The notes under the pieces were generated by a model. That model worked only from the letters and a program-made list of their open reading frames with translations, did no database searches and had not been told where the DNA came from. The translations under genes were made by a program, and so were the position numbers. DNA of 64,000 nucleotides from Ceratobasidium sp. AG-K (taxonomy: Eukaryota; Basidiomycota; Agaricomycetes; Cantharellales; Ceratobasidiaceae): assembly GCA_037039685.1 (NCBI GenBank), contig JAWNGF010000004.1, forward strand, positions 682,001 to 746,000. Direction: 5' to 3'. How positions within the stretch are numbered: the first letter of the stretch is position 1; each line of letters opens with the position of its first letter. Below are positions 1-11,049 of this stretch, in pieces.

Positions 1-241
1 CAACTCTCCTTCAGTTGATTTGACCCCCCGTGACGGGAGCACGAGTGCTCAAAACGTCGCTAGCTTTTGCAATAGGGGAGACTTGTTCTGCGATGTTGGG
101 GGTAGCAACATGATGGCCCACCTGGCATATGCCCGTGATGGAAGGTGCGTTGATCTAGGCCCAGCCGACACTAATACAATACTAAATTGCGACGATAGCA
201 TCACTACTGCTGCCGAATTTGCCAAGGCCAAGGCAAACTAG
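1..241 (+). CDS. Cutinase, 3' end only (cut by window edge)
   Basis: This is the C-terminal part of a secreted cutinase-type serine esterase (alpha/beta hydrolase that opens cutin and other short esters). The reading frame enters at base 2 and runs to a GT at 145; a 54-nt intron ends with AG at 198, and the last exon ends with TAG at 239-241. Visible residues are the Asp-bearing GDLFC segment and the His of AHLAY, the second and third members of the cutinase triad. The Ser-bearing exon lies outside the window. The end resembles the two complete cutinases at 31.9-35.4 kb, but it is more diverged (DVGGSNMM where they have AIPGVSLP). The family call is firm; whether the whole gene is intact cannot be judged. 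Confidence 0.85.
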   Translation, partial: NSPSVDLTPRDGSTSAQNVASFCNRGDLFCDVGGSNMMAHLAYARDGRCVDLGPADTNTILNCDDSITTAAEFAKAKAN

Positions 242-1882
242 GTCGTGACTCGGGATGATTTGGTCTGGCACCATATTAGTTGAACAGTGGATGTAATTTG
301 TAGCTATACCACAATAGGACGCGAGACTTTTTCATTCGCATTTGGTTATTTTGAGGGAGCGAATCGCCAAAGCTCGCACGATTCCTGTGCAGCCACCTGG
401 TAGCCACTCCAAGCAACCGATTTCCAACCCCGAGCGAGCTTCGACTGCTTCTCGCAAGCAAAAGAGCCAGAGCCCAACAACTCCAACCGGAACTCATACC
501 ACGACTCGCTCCCTCACGACCTAACCACAGCAGGCTATGACCGAACCAATCACGTGTACCTTATTAGAAGCTCAATCACCTACTCGATCCCAATTGTCTG
601 AAATGCCATGAGTCACATCAAGTCTAGACCTACCGCTCCTCGGTTCACCCAGCCTGTGTTGATAGACGGTAATGCAAGTGACGCAGTCCTTATCACTCGC
701 TCGCTATCGTCCGACCCGTTGAGCTCCTATCTCATACCCATACATCGCTCAAGGCATCCTTATCGGCTCTAAGCGATGTCTGAATCGAGGGTACGCAACT
801 TGAAGACGTGCGCGTCTATCTCAACTCTCGAGGTTGGGGGCCCCGCATGTCAGAAGACGAGAAGCTGTACCCCGTGGAGTTTGAGGACTTGGGGGAAGTG
901 GCCCCGGGGACCCCCACCCATTGAGAATAGATAGTTAAGAGATGGCGATCGAGCTATTCTAGAATGGTGTTTGAACAATTAGTGTGGTGGCGAGTTGAAT
1001 ACTGGCGGCCCGGTGTGCCTTGATCGCAGTTGTGTACTCGGAGCCCAAGCTCGTTTCAGCCCGCATACATTCACGTTTTCAGCCCAGAGCTCTGCATTGA
1101 GATAGTGATGGTAGCCACGCGCCCAAGAAGGTATCCCTCGAGGATGAACACCACAGCACAAGGTCTCTCGTATCTCGATGCCATGAAAATTTCAACAAGC
1201 ACGCCATGACCTTATCACAACTCGGCGCTCGGCGCACTCCCGTATCGTCATGAGCAAAATCTTATCACCTCTCGCAACTTTCCTATCACTTGACGCACGA
1301 ATCCTATCGTCACGGAGGTTTGCGAACACGAAGAATCGAGCCCAGAGTCTTATCAGACTCGCAGTGGCACAAGGGGAATCACGTTATCATTGTTTCAAGT
1401 AGACATTTTGTTCTTATCTTTCGGCCCTTGGTTGTGCGACAAACCATATTGGGTTCTCTAGGATACATTTCTCTCGGTGCCGATGATAAGGCTGACAGAG
1501 TGCAAATAGACGGTACCTATTTTGGTTGGCGTGAAATTTTTTTGTGGTCGGTTGACGAGCGAATGAGACTGAAAGATTCGCGGCCGAGGTCGAGTTCTGA
1601 AATGTCCAGTGGTGTCGTGACCGAGGTCGAGTCTTCAAGCGAGCGAAGCGAGCAGGGCTGCTTAGCGAATGGCAATGAGCTCGCGTAGCATACCAAAAAC
1701 GTCCACGATCGACATACGCCATTCACTCCGTTGATGGCGTCAAAGTGGGCCCCACAAAGTCTGAATCTCAGTGGAAAGCATAGACCAGTGGATAGTGCGA
1801 ATAGATACATCAGGGTATACGATAAAACTACAAGTCCCAGCTCGAGAAGCAAAGGACGAGACCGCGTGAGAGAAATCTAAAT
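242..1882. other. Intergenic stretch, no gene supported
   Basis: No coding region is convincing here. An open frame at 1290-1688 overlaps open frames on the other strand, and none of them shows domain-like composition or a plausible intron structure. Between about 680 and 1420 the motif TTATC recurs (for example near 689, 758, 1209, 1258, 1347, 1383 and 1413). Those are GATAA sites on the minus strand. A G/C-rich imperfect inverted pair, GGGGGCCCC and CCCCGGGGACCCCC, lies at about 836-920. I cannot tell whether this is a regulatory region or an eroded repeat. Confidence 0.4.
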
Positions 1883-2787
1883 CTACCATCCCTGCCCGTC
1901 TTCGGTCGCCGCGACCACAGCTCGAGCGCGCATGGAACCGTACATGAGAGCGGACATTCGAGCCCGGTTGGCATCGTCTGCGGGGTGCACGGGTTGCTCT
2001 TGCTCTGGGACGTACGGGGGTGAGAACTGCTGCGCCGGTTTTTGTGGGGGCTGCTGTGGATAGTTTACGGGAGGGTACCCCGGGGAGGAAGTGTACGACT
2101 GGGGACTGGCGAAATTTGGGTACGGCTGTTGGGGGTATGCAGGCTTGTCCCAGGCGGGGGGGAACATGTTGTACTCGAGTGCGGGCGAGGGGGAGGGAGG
2201 GGGAGGGAAATACGCGCCGAGCGAGGGTGCTGCGGCGTCGGGCTGTATGCGGGGAAGGACAGGGTACGGCCTGGCTTGGGCTCGTGCACGTGACGGGTGG
2301 GCGGGGACAAACATGGCGTCGTCGGCGGGCATGTCAAGCGCGAATAGCGCATCGTCGGCGTCGTAGCGTGCGCTGCGGATAGAGTGCCCGCGTGGGCGCA
2401 GTGGACCACTCATGGGTGTGGTTAGGGTTGAGTGCGGTGGACTGTGGGGACTGGGCAGCAGATCTGGGGTGGGTGGACTCTGCGGGGAATGAGCAAGCGC
2501 CGATGACTACGCAGCCGACTCACAAGTAGGCGCGCCTGGCCCTCGAAGAAAGTGGGGGAATGTTCAGACAGCGAGCGGAGGAATCGGAGTGCGTTTTGGC
2601 CCGTCTGGCTCATCCCCGACGGTGTGTCCACGACGACTGCACAGGTAAGCAATCGAATAAATATAAATAAATTCGACTCACGCCCGTACTTGGCGGCCAC
2701 CGAGTCGTAGCGGGTGCTCTCCTGTGCGTGCGAGAGCCAGTTGTGCAGCGCCGTTGCCATTTTATCCGAATTGCGAACAGGCGGCAT
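1883..2787 (-). CDS. Hypothetical proline/serine-rich protein, 271 aa
   Basis: Three exons splice cleanly in one frame: 2787-2682, 2636-2524 and 2479-1883. The introns are 45 and 44 nt with GTGAGT donors and CAG acceptors, and the spliced length is 816 nt including the stop. Residues 1-73 form a compact N-terminal part (MATALHNWLSHAQESTRYD, then VVDTPSGMSQTGQNALRFLR). The rest is low-complexity and rich in Pro, Tyr, Gln and Ser (PPQKPAQQF, PPPPSPSP), so it is probably disordered. A second in-frame ATG at 2760 (MATAL) may be the real start. No catalytic motif, signal peptide or membrane segment is visible and I do not recognise the family. Long open frames on the opposite strand over the last exon are shadows of its GC-rich codon pattern. 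Confidence 0.6.
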
Positions 2788-3368
2788 GGGGTCAGCTGCT
2801 CGCGATTTTATAGTGTCGGCGAGAGCTCGCTCATTCTCGCGCGGAATGGGCTATCACTCCAACGGGCGCCTCGGCAAGATACTGCACGTGGCCTGGGCGC
2901 ACCAGAGCCTTGGGCCTTGTGACCTTATCGCCCCCGCACGCTGATTGGCTAGACGTATCGTGAGTGGTTTCAGCTTCGGCTTTCGCACGCAGCCAACGTG
3001 TCTGTCAATATACCCGTGTGTGTTTGTTTATGGCGTGTACGTATGTCTATGGCGTGTGCATCTGTCAATACAACCGTTAGAAGCCACGTACCCGAGACAA
3101 AAACTCTCCAAGTCCCAACTCATCACACCGGCCGAAGCACGCCATCCAATACATCCATCCATTCCGTTTTGAGTACACGACAACAAGATCCAAAAAAACG
3201 AAGGTAATAGAAGCACAGCTCGGTAGTGATGATACGCATTCTAGACAGTCCGAGAGCAGACTAAATGTGCCCGATGCACGGCCGAAGGGAAATCGTCGAC
3301 CAAATATCGGCGTAAAAAAGAACGACTGGTAATACAACCCGCAGGTACAAAAAAAAAATCGAAAGAAA

Positions 3369-5114
3369 CTAGTAGTGTGAAGGTCGGGCATCGGTCTCGT
3401 CCCATCCGTCAATCAAGTCTGCACTACTGTTAGTAAAGAATGTAGTACAAGTTGGAGTGACTCACCGATTGGGCTGGTATAGTTGAGGACCATCGGATGC
3501 AACGCCGTTTCCCTCCTGCTCCCTCTTCGCATGACAGTCGGGAGAATAACACCGTGCTGCTGGTACTGGTGATAATCCACCATCTCCCACGCCCCACCTC
3601 CACCCCGCGGCTCAGGCAAATGCTCCCAAGCGCCTCCGCCCGTCGCAGCAGCCCTCTCGCGCGGGCTCGCCGCAACACCAATCCGCACCCGACCTTCGTA
3701 CGCAGTCTCAGGGGGCGAGGTGTACCGGTCGTCGAACAAGCCGGGGTCCTTGACGTCCATGGGGCTCGGGTTGGAAGCGAGTTGCTGGGCCTGGTTCTGG
3801 GTGTTCCTGGCTCCGACATGGACTCCGCGAGAGTTTTGGGAGAGGGTTTTCTGGCGGGGCTTGTAGCCTGCTTCTTTGGCAATCGAGCGGGGGAAGAAGA
3901 TCTGTGGGGGGTTAGGTACAGTTTATCCGCGAGGACACAAACTTACCAGGAGTGTGATGATGGAGCTGACGATACACCCAATGGCACCAAGCATGGCCAG
4001 GAGGTCGGTCCAGAACGGGCTCTCGTTGACATGGTTATGCGAAGGCTTGATACCGTCGGCTGCGAGAGTCAGGAGGGGGAGGACAAACATGAAGCGGAAC
4101 ACAACGCGGATGATCTGCACAATGGTTAGTAACGGTATGCCGGTCGCAATCGGGGACTCACGTTAAGCTCATGGAACGTGCTCAGTCGGACGACAACCTC
4201 GGGTTCAGCACCCTCGTTCTTGACTCGTCGAAGGAACGCAGGGAACAGCCAGAGAACACGCAAGAACCAGAGGGTGATCAAGAGTGAACCGATCGAACCG
4301 ACAAAGATGGTCCACGCTTCGCACTGTGCCACCGTCAGAACCCGAACCCGGAGAAGCGAGTAGAATCATACCTTGAGCGGGTCGTTGCGCATCAGGACGG
4401 CAATCGTCGGCAGCCCTCCCACTGCGAGCAGGCTTCCAATAACCCAGCACCTGCGCCAGTCAGTACCCTGTCGAACAATACCCGTTGTACTCACTTGAAG
4501 TGGATGCTCCTGAACCAGCTCGTCTGGGCCGCACCGACGTTGATCAAGAACAACCAGAAACACAACTCCTCCAAATGCGACACGATTTCCAAAGCCCACG
4601 CAACGCTAAACGCGATATAGATCGCTTGAACCCAGCCGCGCTGCGGATGGGTCCACATCTGGTACGGACGGGGGATGATTCCATAGCCGGGGAGCGAGAC
4701 GTATCCCTCTTCGTATTTTATCACAGTCTGTGGCGATGTTAGGGACGGCGATGGGCGGTAAGAAGGCGCTGACCATTGTTATACTGTATAACATTAATAA
4801 TGGCACGCTCGTTAGATACGAGTACTATACAGGCGATCAGCTGATGATCAAAGCGGGATCGGGCGGCTTACTGTCATCACTCGTTTGAATGCACCAGAGT
4901 TGCCTCGGTTCCATCTGTTCGAATGTTAGTTGCGTTTGGTGCAGTGCCGGTGTACGCACTTTACGCAGGCAAAGCGGTCAAACTTCCATAGATGCGTGAC
5001 GAGGTAACAAAACAACTGCAGGGAGTTAGCCGGAGCTCCAAACGCGACCAGCCGACTTACGATGGTGGAGAGAATGGCCCACAGGGCACTCGTGGCTGGG
5101 GACGTATGTGTCAT
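3369..5114 (-). CDS. Multi-pass membrane protein of unknown function
   Basis: At least seven exons run right to left. The first encodes MTHTSPATSALWAILSTIVS; the gene ends with TAG at 3371-3369 after a spliced exon encoding DLIDGWDETDARPSHY. Several hydrophobic helices are visible: SALWAILSTIVSRLVAF, AIYIAFSVAWALEIVSHLEE, LCFWLFLINVGAAQ, GSLLAVGGLPTIAVL, TIFVGSIGSLLITLWFL and ALLAMLGAIGCIVSSIITL-like stretches. The C-terminal 120 residues are soluble and Gly/Arg/Pro-rich. The layout, about seven transmembrane helices and then a cytosolic tail, fits a polytopic integral membrane protein. I do not recognise a transporter or receptor signature. The codon frames meet at normal GT/AG introns, so the gene looks intact. 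Confidence 0.7.
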
Positions 5115-7113
5115 GGCAGAGAGCGAGAAGAGCTGTCCAACTGGGCAGAGCAGCTATATATACAGCAACGGGACCAAACGAGGATTTAAGCGTTTGGTTG
5201 GATATCCGCCGGAAGTTGCGATGGTACCTGAGGGTTAACGAATGTCGAGGGGGGAGGAAGAAAGTGGTGCAGTCGAACAGGCGAGCCGCATAAATATGAG
5301 CTATGATGGGGAATATTTCGAGCGCCGGATCGCTCGATGATGCGCTTCTTCCCGGCAAAATCTTACTGCCTGCTCCGGAGCTCTGGGTCCAGCGCAAATT
5401 CCCCTCGGGCTAGTTACCCACCGTTCAGCTGTCTCAGCCTGAGCAGTGCACACAGTGCCCATTCTGCTATGTATCTGTCGTTCGACAACCACATCTGTGC
5501 CAACATACCCGGCCACCAGGCGCCTCGATGCTAAGAAACGCCCCAATCGTCTATTGTCCTCCGGGTCGGATGTGACAAACGCACCAACACGCCTTCTTGC
5601 TTCCAAGGATAAATTGATACCAACTCCAGTTAGCGTTGTGCGCTCGAGCAATGCCAATAGGTCCGGCGCCGGACTCTTTTTTAGGTAAAAATACTTGAGC
5701 AAAGAAAGGAGGCGGTGAATTCTAGACGCGTGTCCGAAAAGCGTACTGAGCATTGGCAAGGGGGGTGGCACGCACTCCATGTGCACCGCAACCGTCGTAA
5801 TCACCGATGACGACTCGCCACCGCACCCAGGGCCCGACTCTAGGCATGCAGCGCGTGGTTCGCTCCGGAAGCAACCGCCGCGCCGATCAGGGCCTTATAT
5901 TATGTAAGACTGACATACCAGCTTCCGGTGGCGTCCCGCGTGTGCTAAGCATTCAGCTGATAAAATTTGAATAGCAAGGTGAAAATCTGAATGCAAAATG
6001 ATAAATGTGACTAGAATGTGCTACTCGCGAATGGAATGGCCTACGCGTACGGTTTCTGGCAAAGTCCGAAAACACCGTAAAGCGTTGGAGCATACTGCGG
6101 GGAAATCCCATCCCTGCTTCTGATTGTCGCGCACCACGCGGTCCGCCGTCCTGGGCGCTCGCGACCGACGTTCGAGTAGAATCATAACTGTGTGGCTGGT
6201 CAATAATGAGGTGCCTGTGAGGGTCAGGACCTACGAGGATATGATTGCCCGAAAGGAGTAACGAGTTGGAAGAAAAGCGTAAATTGATCTGATTGTGTCG
6301 GTATAGTCACCCGATGTGGCGAAGGCAACCGCAGTCGAGGGTCTGGCAAGGCCGAAAAGACAAATGCCCCTAAATGCCTGGTACCCCTGTCCCTTGTGAT
6401 AAACCACATGGAACGTTTCGTCTATACGAGTGGAACAAACATACTCGCCAGCGCTAGTGCTCCAGTCGCGATGTTCAACGGATCAGAAGTTTGATCTACC
6501 GTAGGCACGGCACGCTCCCCTTTTGCTTACTGATGGCCACGGCAGACAAAAAATGAGCGGTGGTGGCGAGCGGCCCGACACAATGACGCATTTTCGAAAT
6601 GCCCGGCGGACTTGACGGGTGTCTGAGCTGTCCAAAGCCTAATCGACGCCTCCGATCATGAGCAGAATTAAGCCTCTGTGGCATCAGCCTCGTTCGATTT
6701 AATCGAGAAGAGGCCGGAGCCGCAAGAACTCGGGTGCATGAAACAACCGCATACATCCAAGTTCTAGTCGGATTGATGCTCGGGGAAGGGAAGCCAAGGC
6801 AGGCGAGGGTTGGATGAAATGAAACAACCCAGGCCTTGCCCGAGCGGGTCATTTGTTCAAGCGGTTGTTTTGGTGACTACGGTACAGTGATATCCACGAT
6901 ATAAGTCTGGGCAGCAGAAAAATTCAGTTAGCGCTCTGCCACGTGCGGCATTTAGTCGGGAAAGGGAATCAGAAATAGTTGTATGAAGATTAATGAATAG
7001 CCGGCGAGAAATCAAGCCCCGTCCGAGCGTAAAGCCCAACAGAGTCATATGGCCCCGGCGAGACTCATCACACAAACAAAGTGGACACAAAGTACGACTC
7101 ACATATTCATCAT
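5115..7113. other. Intergenic, no supported gene
   Basis: The stretch holds the upstream region of the membrane-protein gene, with a TATATA run at 5155-5161 about 40 bp before its ATG. A 167-codon open frame on the minus strand (5804-5301) and a 118-codon one (6852-6496) are present. Neither has recognisable motifs, bordering splice sites or protein-like repeats, so I do not call them. Nothing else stands out. Confidence 0.4.
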
Positions 7114-8584
7114 TTATTCGCCCTTCTCTCGGCGCAATGCTTCTTGCGTTAATCGCTGTTGCCTTAGTCGCGTAGACTCGTACCATCCATCACCAGTCCC
7201 CGCCTTTCCTCTCGCTCGTTCTCCAGGATATGCCCTCATTCGATACTCGGGTCTCCATCCAACATGTTCTGCCCAATGCATAGCCTCATTTTCCCGTTTC
7301 CCCACCTTGATCTCGCCCAAGTCTGCCCTAGAAACAGGGGGTAACACCGGCTTTCCTGTTGGTGTCTGGTTCGCTTTATATGCATCGACAAGTTGCTTCC
7401 GAACCCATGCCGAATACGCAGCTAAAACCGCCCTACGTGCTGTGGAAGTGGCAAAGACGACAACGAGATGCGTGTCCCACGGCTGGGCGCGAGCGATGCG
7501 TTTTGGGCGGGGATAGTTTTTCGGACCATGTCTCTCGGGCGGAGGTTGAGCATGTCGAGGCCGATCGCGTTCCCCCGATGTGCTCCAGCTGAGTCCGAGG
7601 CTTGGTCCCGCGTTCGGGTCAGAGGGCCAAGTAGGCGCGGATACCTGTCCCACGAAATGAATAACTGATCCCGAAGCGAAAAGGACAAACGTACCTCGTT
7701 CTCGGGGTGTGCCTCCCAATCGTCCGAGCCACCCTTTAGACTCGGACTTTGCATCGCCTCGAGATGTTCCGCCCAGGCCGCGTCTTTGAGCGCTCGCACT
7801 TGTATATGATTCCACGGTAACTGGGCCAACATTCCATTCACCCGCTCCGCGACCACGCTCGGACAAATCCTCTCCCTGAGCTCAGATACCCAGTCATTGA
7901 CGCCGGGTGAGCCAAACAATTCGATGCTCCGTGACAGAACATACAAATCGTCGGATCGGATGTTGATTGTTTTCGCGATGCGGTTGGGGAGGTAGGGTGG
8001 ACGGAACCTGTGAGTGGAGCGGTTGGATACGGGCGTGCCATCTGGGTTGATCAAGTCTGGGAAAGACGTGTCGATTGGAACGTGAGTAGTTGTGGGGGCA
8101 AAACTGACTAGTCCACCAGTTCGACTTTTGAGATGAACCGGGAGTCTCCGATACGGAGGGAGATATGGGTCGGGGTGGTCATCATGTGGTTTACGTGTGC
8201 GCGAGGTAGGCGTGCTTTTAATGTCGGTTGCGTCCCGAATTGCGTCGGCTGACCTGTCCAGGTTTGTTGCAGGGACATCAGTTGGGGGTGCGCTTGCTGC
8301 CTTGGTACTTTGACTTGACAGTCGTTTATGTACCGCGTTTACAAAGGGCGCGTATGCTGTGGCCCCTTCTAGCCGCCCGTAGTTACAATCAAGTGTAGAG
8401 CCAGCAACTATTCAAAAAAATATTAGCATAGGTTACGCCTAACCTGAGTTAGATGACGTACCAGGGTTGGGTACCAACCGCAACGAAAAATTTCGGTCAA
8501 GGCCAAACGCCGAGCACACAGCTCGTCTCCTATCCACACGTTAGCTAAAGCTGTAGCTCGTACTTTTTCATTACTTACAGACAT
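7114..8584 (-). CDS. Hypothetical protein, possibly mitochondrial
   Basis: The main exon (about 8404-7692) joins across a 49-nt intron (GTACGT...GACAG) to the final exon (about 7643-7114). The protein reads ...LEAMQSPSLKGGSDDWEAHPENE, then VSAPTWPSDPNAGPSLGLSW, and ends EALRREKGE. The last 120 residues (QPWDTHLVVVFATSTARR onward) are charged, helical and conserved-looking. The start is uncertain. The best chain uses ATG at 8584, a short second exon giving MSLCARRLALTEIFRC, and a weak GTTGGT donor; that N-terminus would suit a mitochondrial presequence (Arg-rich, no acids until late). The family is not recognised. A mitoribosome-associated or other organellar protein is only a guess. It is divergent from the gene starting at 8725, sharing a 140-bp upstream region. 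Confidence 0.55.
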
Positions 8585-8724
8585 TTTGTGTGAAAACCGC
8601 AATCTGACTGTGATCGACGTAACTCGCAGAAAAAGGAAATCGCAGGAACGATGTGGCTATGGTCACATGATCAAGCTTTGGTCATCCATCCCTTCACGTG
8701 GCGGAAACACAACAACCACCAGCC
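8585..8724. promoter_or_regulatory. Shared upstream region of two divergent genes
   Basis: Only 140 bp separate the presumed starts of the minus-strand gene (8584) and the plus-strand gene (8725). It holds a CACGTG box at 8695-8700 and no obvious TATA box. A shared bidirectional promoter is inferred from spacing. Confidence 0.45.
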
Positions 8725-10843
8725 ATGGGACGGACAAAGAAGCAAAAGGCCGCTGCTGCCCTCGATGAGCCCGGCGATGATGATTTTACGTTCTTGGCTG
8801 TCTTTTACCCTGTCGGACGAAGCGGTGCTACTATGGCGAGCGACTCGAACCCAGAGGACGTCAGAGCTGCAGAGCGGATCGGAGAATGGATGCATCATGC
8901 GGGCTTGCCTATTCGAAAATTATTTACTCGTAAAACCGTACGTACATTTCACTTCAAAACTCAAAATAACACTGATAGTTTGTATAGGAAGATCACATTA
9001 TCGTTGAGGTTCGAAAAGAAATCCCACAGGAGGTGATAGACTCGAAACTCGGAGCATACAAATGGAGGGACATGTTCTGGCCGGGCAAAGTTCCCCCTCA
9101 GTGCATCAACGCTGAGACAACCATCTTGCGTGCGCAAGTAAGGTCTCATGATCGTATCGAAAAAATGGGCGGTGAGTATTGTACATTTCCGTTAAGTACG
9201 CCTAATGACGTAGCCTGGTTTGTAGGGATGGTGTACTTTCCTATCAGAGTTATGCCACCCATTCAGCCAGAAGTACAGCACCCTGCGTTCAAAACCCCTT
9301 TTCCCAGGCCCAAGAGAGTGGGGTATGCTGAACCATCGACGTTTAGTGCGATCAAGTATATTCGTCTACCGCTCGAGTTTACGATTGTTGGTGCGTCCGT
9401 TTACTTTCCCGGTATCTCGCTCTGATTTTTTGTAGATGATACCACTCCCGACGTCAAGCCAGATATCAAACCAGATGTTGGGAGTCATGCAGATATAAAA
9501 CCAGATATCAAACCGGTCGTTGGTCAAGGTAACTACAATTACTTTCCCGAATGGCAAATTCCGTAACCCTTGCTTTGCAGAAAGCAAACCTGTGATGCCA
9601 AAGGAAGAATCCAAACCATTTGCTGATTTAGAAGCCCAACAAGGACTGGAGGCCATTCGAAATATACCCAATCTATATTCCGAAGGAGGTGAGCTAATAT
9701 CCCAAGTACTTCAAACCAATTTATTCACACGTTACCAGATACCAAGCCCACAGTAACAAAGCAAGAACAAAAGCACTTTGTTGACTCAGAGGCTCAACGA
9801 CGAATCGAAGCTATTCGGCAAATTCCAAACCTGTATCCTGAGGATGGTAACCAACTCTCATATTCAATCAGCATAACAGAGAAGATACTGATTCTAACTA
9901 CCTTAGATGTCAAGCCTGCTATCCCGAAAGCCGAACAAAAACTTACCGAGGAAGAGCTTGAAGCTGAGCAACGGCGGATTGCCATTAGTCAGATTCCAAA
10001 TTTGTACCCCGACCCTCCAGGTACGCATATACGCGCTTGCTTCTTGCAGGGCATCCACATTCATGTGCCGTAGATGAGAAACCGGCTATCAATAAGGAGG
10101 AGAACAAGGATAATGGTACGAAGCATGCTCGGAGACTGATTGGGTAGGCTGAAGGTTGTCATTTTGCCAGAGCACGCGTTGGTCGGTGATGTCGGTAAGA
10201 ACGATCGGGTCCATCTTGATCAACTCCAAGTTAATTACCAAATATCATTCGGGTCCAGGGGACGACACAAATCATAATGGTCAGCAGCTATCGACTCGGC
10301 GTCCGAAGAAGTATGCTAACGCTCAGGCTCGTGCTGATCTGTAGAGCGACCGCCACCAGCGGATACAAATCATGGTGCGTGACCAATCAGTTTATCATAC
10401 CTTTACATGTTTGATTAATTGGTTGCCCAAATCGCTCAGAGGCTCGAGTTAAAGGTATATACACCCGACCCTGTTTCAGTTGTGGTCTGATCGGGGGTTC
10501 AGGGGAGAACATAGAACAGTACCCTGAGGCTGCTCAGGATCAGCCAGCCGAAGCTGCAGTCGCAAACCAGAGTGTAAATATAGCACAGGTCAGATCTCCT
10601 AACGGCCAGATCAGTATGTTGTTTCTTGGCATGATAAACATAGCAACCAACTAACCGCTAGAAGAGCAAGAACCCTCGCCAAAACTTGGAGAAGAACTAG
10701 CGCAGATGGGGTTGAAGCGTGCAGCGGAGGACTCGGGGGAGCGTGAGCAAGGTGGGTTTGTACTGAATCAAGTATTCGCCTGGATAGTGTCAACTGACAA
10801 TAATCGGATTTCAGGGGTGAAGCGAGAGAGACTAGGGGTGTGA
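8725..10843 (+). CDS. Hypothetical protein with tandemly repeated phase-1 exons
   Basis: About fifteen exons encode a basic-ended, probably nuclear protein (MGRTKKQKAAAALDEPG at the start, GVKRERLGV at the end). Exon 1 (8725-8937) and exon 2 (8988-9171) form the unique N-terminal domain, continued in exon 3 (9226-9390). Exons 5, 6 and 7 (9581-9688, 9739-9846, 9907-10020; 108, 108 and 114 nt) each encode one copy of a repeat: a D/E-x-KP start, a Lys/Glu middle, then AQ...IEAIRxIPNLYPE. Exon 8 (10074-10115) carries only the repeat's beginning. Then follow tiny exons of 24, 21, 30 and 15 nt and exons at 10503-10613, 10662-10751 and 10815-10843. From intron 2 onward every intron falls after the first base of a codon. 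I do not recognise the N-terminal domain; no catalytic motif is visible. Confidence 0.75.
9581..10020 (+). repeat. Three tandem copies of one coding exon with its intron
   Basis: Exons of 108, 108 and 114 nt separated by introns of 50 and 60 nt encode related peptides ending IRNIPNLYSEG, IRQIPNLYPED and ISQIPNLYPDP. All start and end in phase 1, so each unit can be gained or lost without breaking the frame. This is the expected product of unequal exchange inside the gene. Confidence 0.85.
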
Positions 10844-11049
10844 ACGTCACAACCAGAGGATTGTACATAGGACATTTGCTATGTAGCCGTTAGCTGTTGA
10901 ACCCGTTTTGTGTACTTCGCATGTAGGGGTCTTGTGTAGGGGATACCAATCCATACTTTGTGTAGAATTGTGGACTGGGTGATCACACTCGGGTTTCGAA
11001 CCTTCAGCAAACTATTTCAACCAAGCAGAGGTTAAGTACAGTTAGGTTT

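Noticed and set aside
5301..5804. 167-codon open frame on the minus strand
   Set aside because: No motif, no splice neighbours and no similarity that I can recognise; it lies in an intergenic region and may be chance.
6496..6852. 118-codon open frame on the minus strand
   Set aside because: Basic, motif-free and overlapping other short frames; not supported as a gene.
7114..8054. Using the second reading frame (SWDRYPRLLGPLTRTRDQAS...) as the C-terminus of the hypothetical gene
   Set aside because: A normal GT-AG intron at about 7692-7644 joins the exons in the other frame, which then continues for 170 residues.
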